Shown in pieces: positions 11,759 through 13,572 of a DNA stretch of 13,572 nt. Origin of the DNA: Microcaldota archaeon (GTDB lineage Archaea > Micrarchaeota > Micrarchaeia > Burarchaeales > Burarchaeaceae). Every line of letters starts with the position of its first letter. Within the stretch, counting starts at the first letter, position 1. The DNA lies in assembly GCA_003660965.1 (NCBI GenBank), contig QMVF01000005.1:1-13572 (forward strand), read 5' to 3'. The notes under the pieces were generated by a model. That model had not been told where the DNA came from. It saw only the letters and a program-made list of their open reading frames with translations, and did not search any database. Both the position numbers and the translations under genes were made by a program.

Positions 11759-13572
11759 ATGAAGGCGGGCGAGGAAGCTCTTTCAGATTTCATAAATGCG
11801 CTTGGAAGAAGCAGGGATTCAGAGGAACTTTTGAATTTGCTTCCCTCACTTCTTTCAAAATTCTGCAGGGCTGATGAAATAGCAATTGCCCTGCTACTCC
11901 GGGGCAGGGAGGAGTTCAGCGCGCGCTCGCTTGCTGGTCCCGGAAGCTGGTCGGGCACAATGCCCCTCAGAGCATCCGCAGTTGCTGAGGCATGCGAAAG
12001 GATGGAGCCCCTCGTTGAATCCGAAATCGGAAAGTACAGCAACTTCTTTGATGTTAGAAAGCTGGCTGAGAACGGGATGAAGAGCTATGCAATCTTCCCC
12101 CTTTCATGCGAGGGAAAAATTTATGCTACGCTTAATCTGGCAAGCTCATCTGATAATTCATTCAAGGCAAGAACTCTAACCCACCTGAGCCTGGCAGTTG
12201 ATTACTTTTCAAAGCTTCTTTATGCTCTTAGGAGCAGCGAGAGGGCGAGGAAGAGGAGTACGAGTGCTGCAATTTCTAGCGTGATGCCCCATATCTACCT
12301 TTCACTTGACGAGGATTACAGGCTTTCGCTTGTAGATGGCGATCCGGAGCTTTTGCTGGGCTATTCCTCATCTGATTTAGAGGGAATGAGGCTTTCAAGC
12401 ATTGTGCACTCTGATGATTATACCCGCCTTAATTCCGTGCTCCAGCAGCTATCCGAAGGCTCGCCTGTAAAATACATAGACTTCACCCTAATATCCAAGG
12501 ATGGTGCGCACAAGCGGTTTGAATTGCGCGGCTTGAGGCGCGGAGCGCTAACAGACTGTCTCCTCCTTCCCTCAGATTCACCTGCAATTGGTTCCGAAGC
12601 GCGCAGACATTCCAGGCTTAGCGATTTATCCTCAGATGCAATTTACACGATGGATTTATTCGGGGTAGTGAGAAGCTGGAACAGGGCTGCTCAAAAGCTG
12701 CTGGGCTACAGGGCTGAGGAGATAGTTGGTACGGAAGCGCGCAGGCTGTTTGAGGATGAGAGAACCGATGAGCTTGACGAGCTAATGCGCGTGCTGAAGG
12801 GCGGAAAACACCTACACCGCTCCAGAACTGCTCGAATAAGAAAGGACGGCAAGAAGATTCCGGTGCGCTCATCCGCATTCGCTCTTTCAGATGATGACGG
12901 CAAGATTACCGGCTATACTGAGCTTCTGAAAGACTTGAGCGCTTTGGTAAGACTGGAAGCGGCTGAAAAGGAGCTGAGAAAGCAGGTTCTGAAAAACAGG
13001 AAGCTGAGCAGGGAGAATGATGAGAAGAGCAAGTTCATTTCCGATGTTTCACACGAGCTTCGCACCCCGCTCACCAATATACATGGCTACGCGGAGCTGC
13101 TGAAGGAAGGCGAGGCTGGAGAGCTCAGCGAGGAGCAGCGCGAGTTCATAGGAATAATTTGCGATGAAACCGATAGGCTTTCCAGATTGATCACAGATGT
13201 TCTTGACCTCTCGCGCATGGAATCCAAGAAGCTTAAGCTGGACATGCAGGCATTTGATCCACGCGTGCTGGAGGAGCAGTGCTCATGCGATTCAATGGCG
13301 CGGGAGAAAGGCCTTTATGTGAAATGGAATTTCGAGCCTGATGTAAAGGAGATTTACGGGGATCAGGCTAAAATAGCGCAGGTTTTGATAAATTTAATTT
13401 CAAATGCTATAAAATTCACCAAGCAGGGAGGCATTACTGTGAATGTGAAGAACCTCAGCCGCACCTTCATTCAATTCGATGTGATTGATACTGGTGCAGG
13501 CATACCTGCTGAAGAACTGCCTAAACTCTTCAAGCGCTTCTCGCAGCTCTCTGCAGGTGCAAAGAGAAAGGG
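11759..13572 (+). CDS. Soluble GAF-PAS-PAS histidine kinase (partial)
   Basis: The frame is open from the ATG at 11759 to the right edge, 604 complete codons with the C-terminus missing. This sensor kinase should autophosphorylate on His432 and pass the phosphate to a response regulator, with the one at 9375-10562 the obvious candidate. A GAF-like domain (about 1-155) ends in SYAIFPLSCEGKIYATLNLA. Two PAS domains follow, at about 176-270 and 287-400; the second is clearer, with AIYTMDLFGVV and WNRAAQKLLGY. A short coiled coil leads to HisKA, where the H-box is SDVSHELRTPL. The ATPase domain shows the N-box with Asn549 (LISNAIKF), the D-box with Asp577 (DTGAGIP) and FKRFSQL. The later glycine box is off the window. 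No transmembrane segment is present, so it senses a cytoplasmic signal. It diverges from the lipoprotein gene across 106 bases that hold both promoters and two palindromes. Confidence 0.95.
   Translation, partial: MKAGEEALSDFINALGRSRDSEELLNLLPSLLSKFCRADEIAIALLLRGREEFSARSLAGPGSWSGTMPLRASAVAEACERMEPLVESEIGKYSNFFDVRKLAENGMKSYAIFPLSCEGKIYATLNLASSSDNSFKARTLTHLSLAVDYFSKLLYALRSSERARKRSTSAAISSVMPHIYLSLDEDYRLSLVDGDPELLLGYSSSDLEGMRLSSIVHSDDYTRLNSVLQQLSEGSPVKYIDFTLISKDGAHKRFELRGLRRGALTDCLLLPSDSPAIGSEARRHSRLSDLSSDAIYTMDLFGVVRSWNRAAQKLLGYRAEEIVGTEARRLFEDERTDELDELMRVLKGGKHLHRSRTARIRKDGKKIPVRSSAFALSDDDGKITGYTELLKDLSALVRLEAAEKELRKQVLKNRKLSRENDEKSKFISDVSHELRTPLTNIHGYAELLKEGEAGELSEEQREFIGIICDETDRLSRLITDVLDLSRMESKKLKLDMQAFDPRVLEEQCSCDSMAREKGLYVKWNFEPDVKEIYGDQAKIAQVLINLISNAIKFTKQGGITVNVKNLSRTFIQFDVIDTGAGIPAEELPKLFKRFSQLSAGAKRK

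Noticed and set aside
11743..12042. 99-codon minus-strand frame at the kinase start
   Set aside because: It is antisense to the GAF domain of the kinase, whose frame stays open for over 600 codons and carries all kinase motifs.
11759..13572. Possible frameshift in the kinase, since no complete frame is visible
   Set aside because: A codon-by-codon reading is uninterrupted from the ATG to the window edge, with GAF, PAS, HisKA and ATPase motifs all in one frame. It is only cut by the window end.

Overview
The window reads as a piece of an archaeal chromosome. It carries an archaeal clamp-loader small subunit (RfcS), an archaeal-type isoleucyl-tRNA synthetase, A/T-rich TATA boxes about 25-30 bases upstream of predicted transcript starts, and Shine-Dalgarno sites of the GAGGTGAT type mixed with leaderless-looking genes. 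The surface proteins (sequon-rich, single C-terminal membrane anchor) and the Cys-rich lipoprotein resemble those of small-genome DPANN archaea such as Micrarchaeota or Diapherotrites. That placement is an inference from style and was not tested. No RNA gene, CRISPR array, insertion sequence or other mobile element was found.

Layout. (1) 1-391, minus: start of a multi-pass membrane protein that runs off the left edge. (2) 514-1827, plus: a soluble orphan protein of 437 aa with a charged C-terminal coiled coil. Its stop codon overlaps that of ileS in a shared CTAG. (3) 1824-5039, minus: a two-gene unit of a four-helix membrane protein followed by ileS. (4) 5105-8297, plus: two adjacent secreted, membrane-anchored surface proteins. 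Both have a Cys-bounded beta domain, acidic/Pro linkers, a helical-hairpin module of about 58 residues (two copies in the first, one in the second), one transmembrane helix and a short cytoplasmic tail. The second adds about 360 residues of tandem Ig-like domains dense in N-glycosylation sequons. (5) 8403-9374, plus: rfcS. (6) 9375-11652, minus: a response regulator (winged-helix-like + REC + degenerate GGDEF-like) preceded by a Cys-rich lipoprotein gene. (7) 11759-13572, plus, open at the right edge: a soluble GAF-PAS-PAS histidine kinase.

Working together. IleRS and RfcS are housekeeping enzymes. The kinase, lipoprotein and response regulator form a plausible two-component signalling locus. 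Inverted repeats lie in the kinase and lipoprotein promoters, and a shared 9-mer lies in the lipoprotein and regulator promoters. The two surface proteins look like products of duplication and recombination around a common stalk-and-anchor half; the larger is a candidate major cell-surface glycoprotein. The least familiar elements are this shared stalk architecture, the winged-helix/REC/degenerate-GGDEF regulator and the orphan protein at 514-1827.
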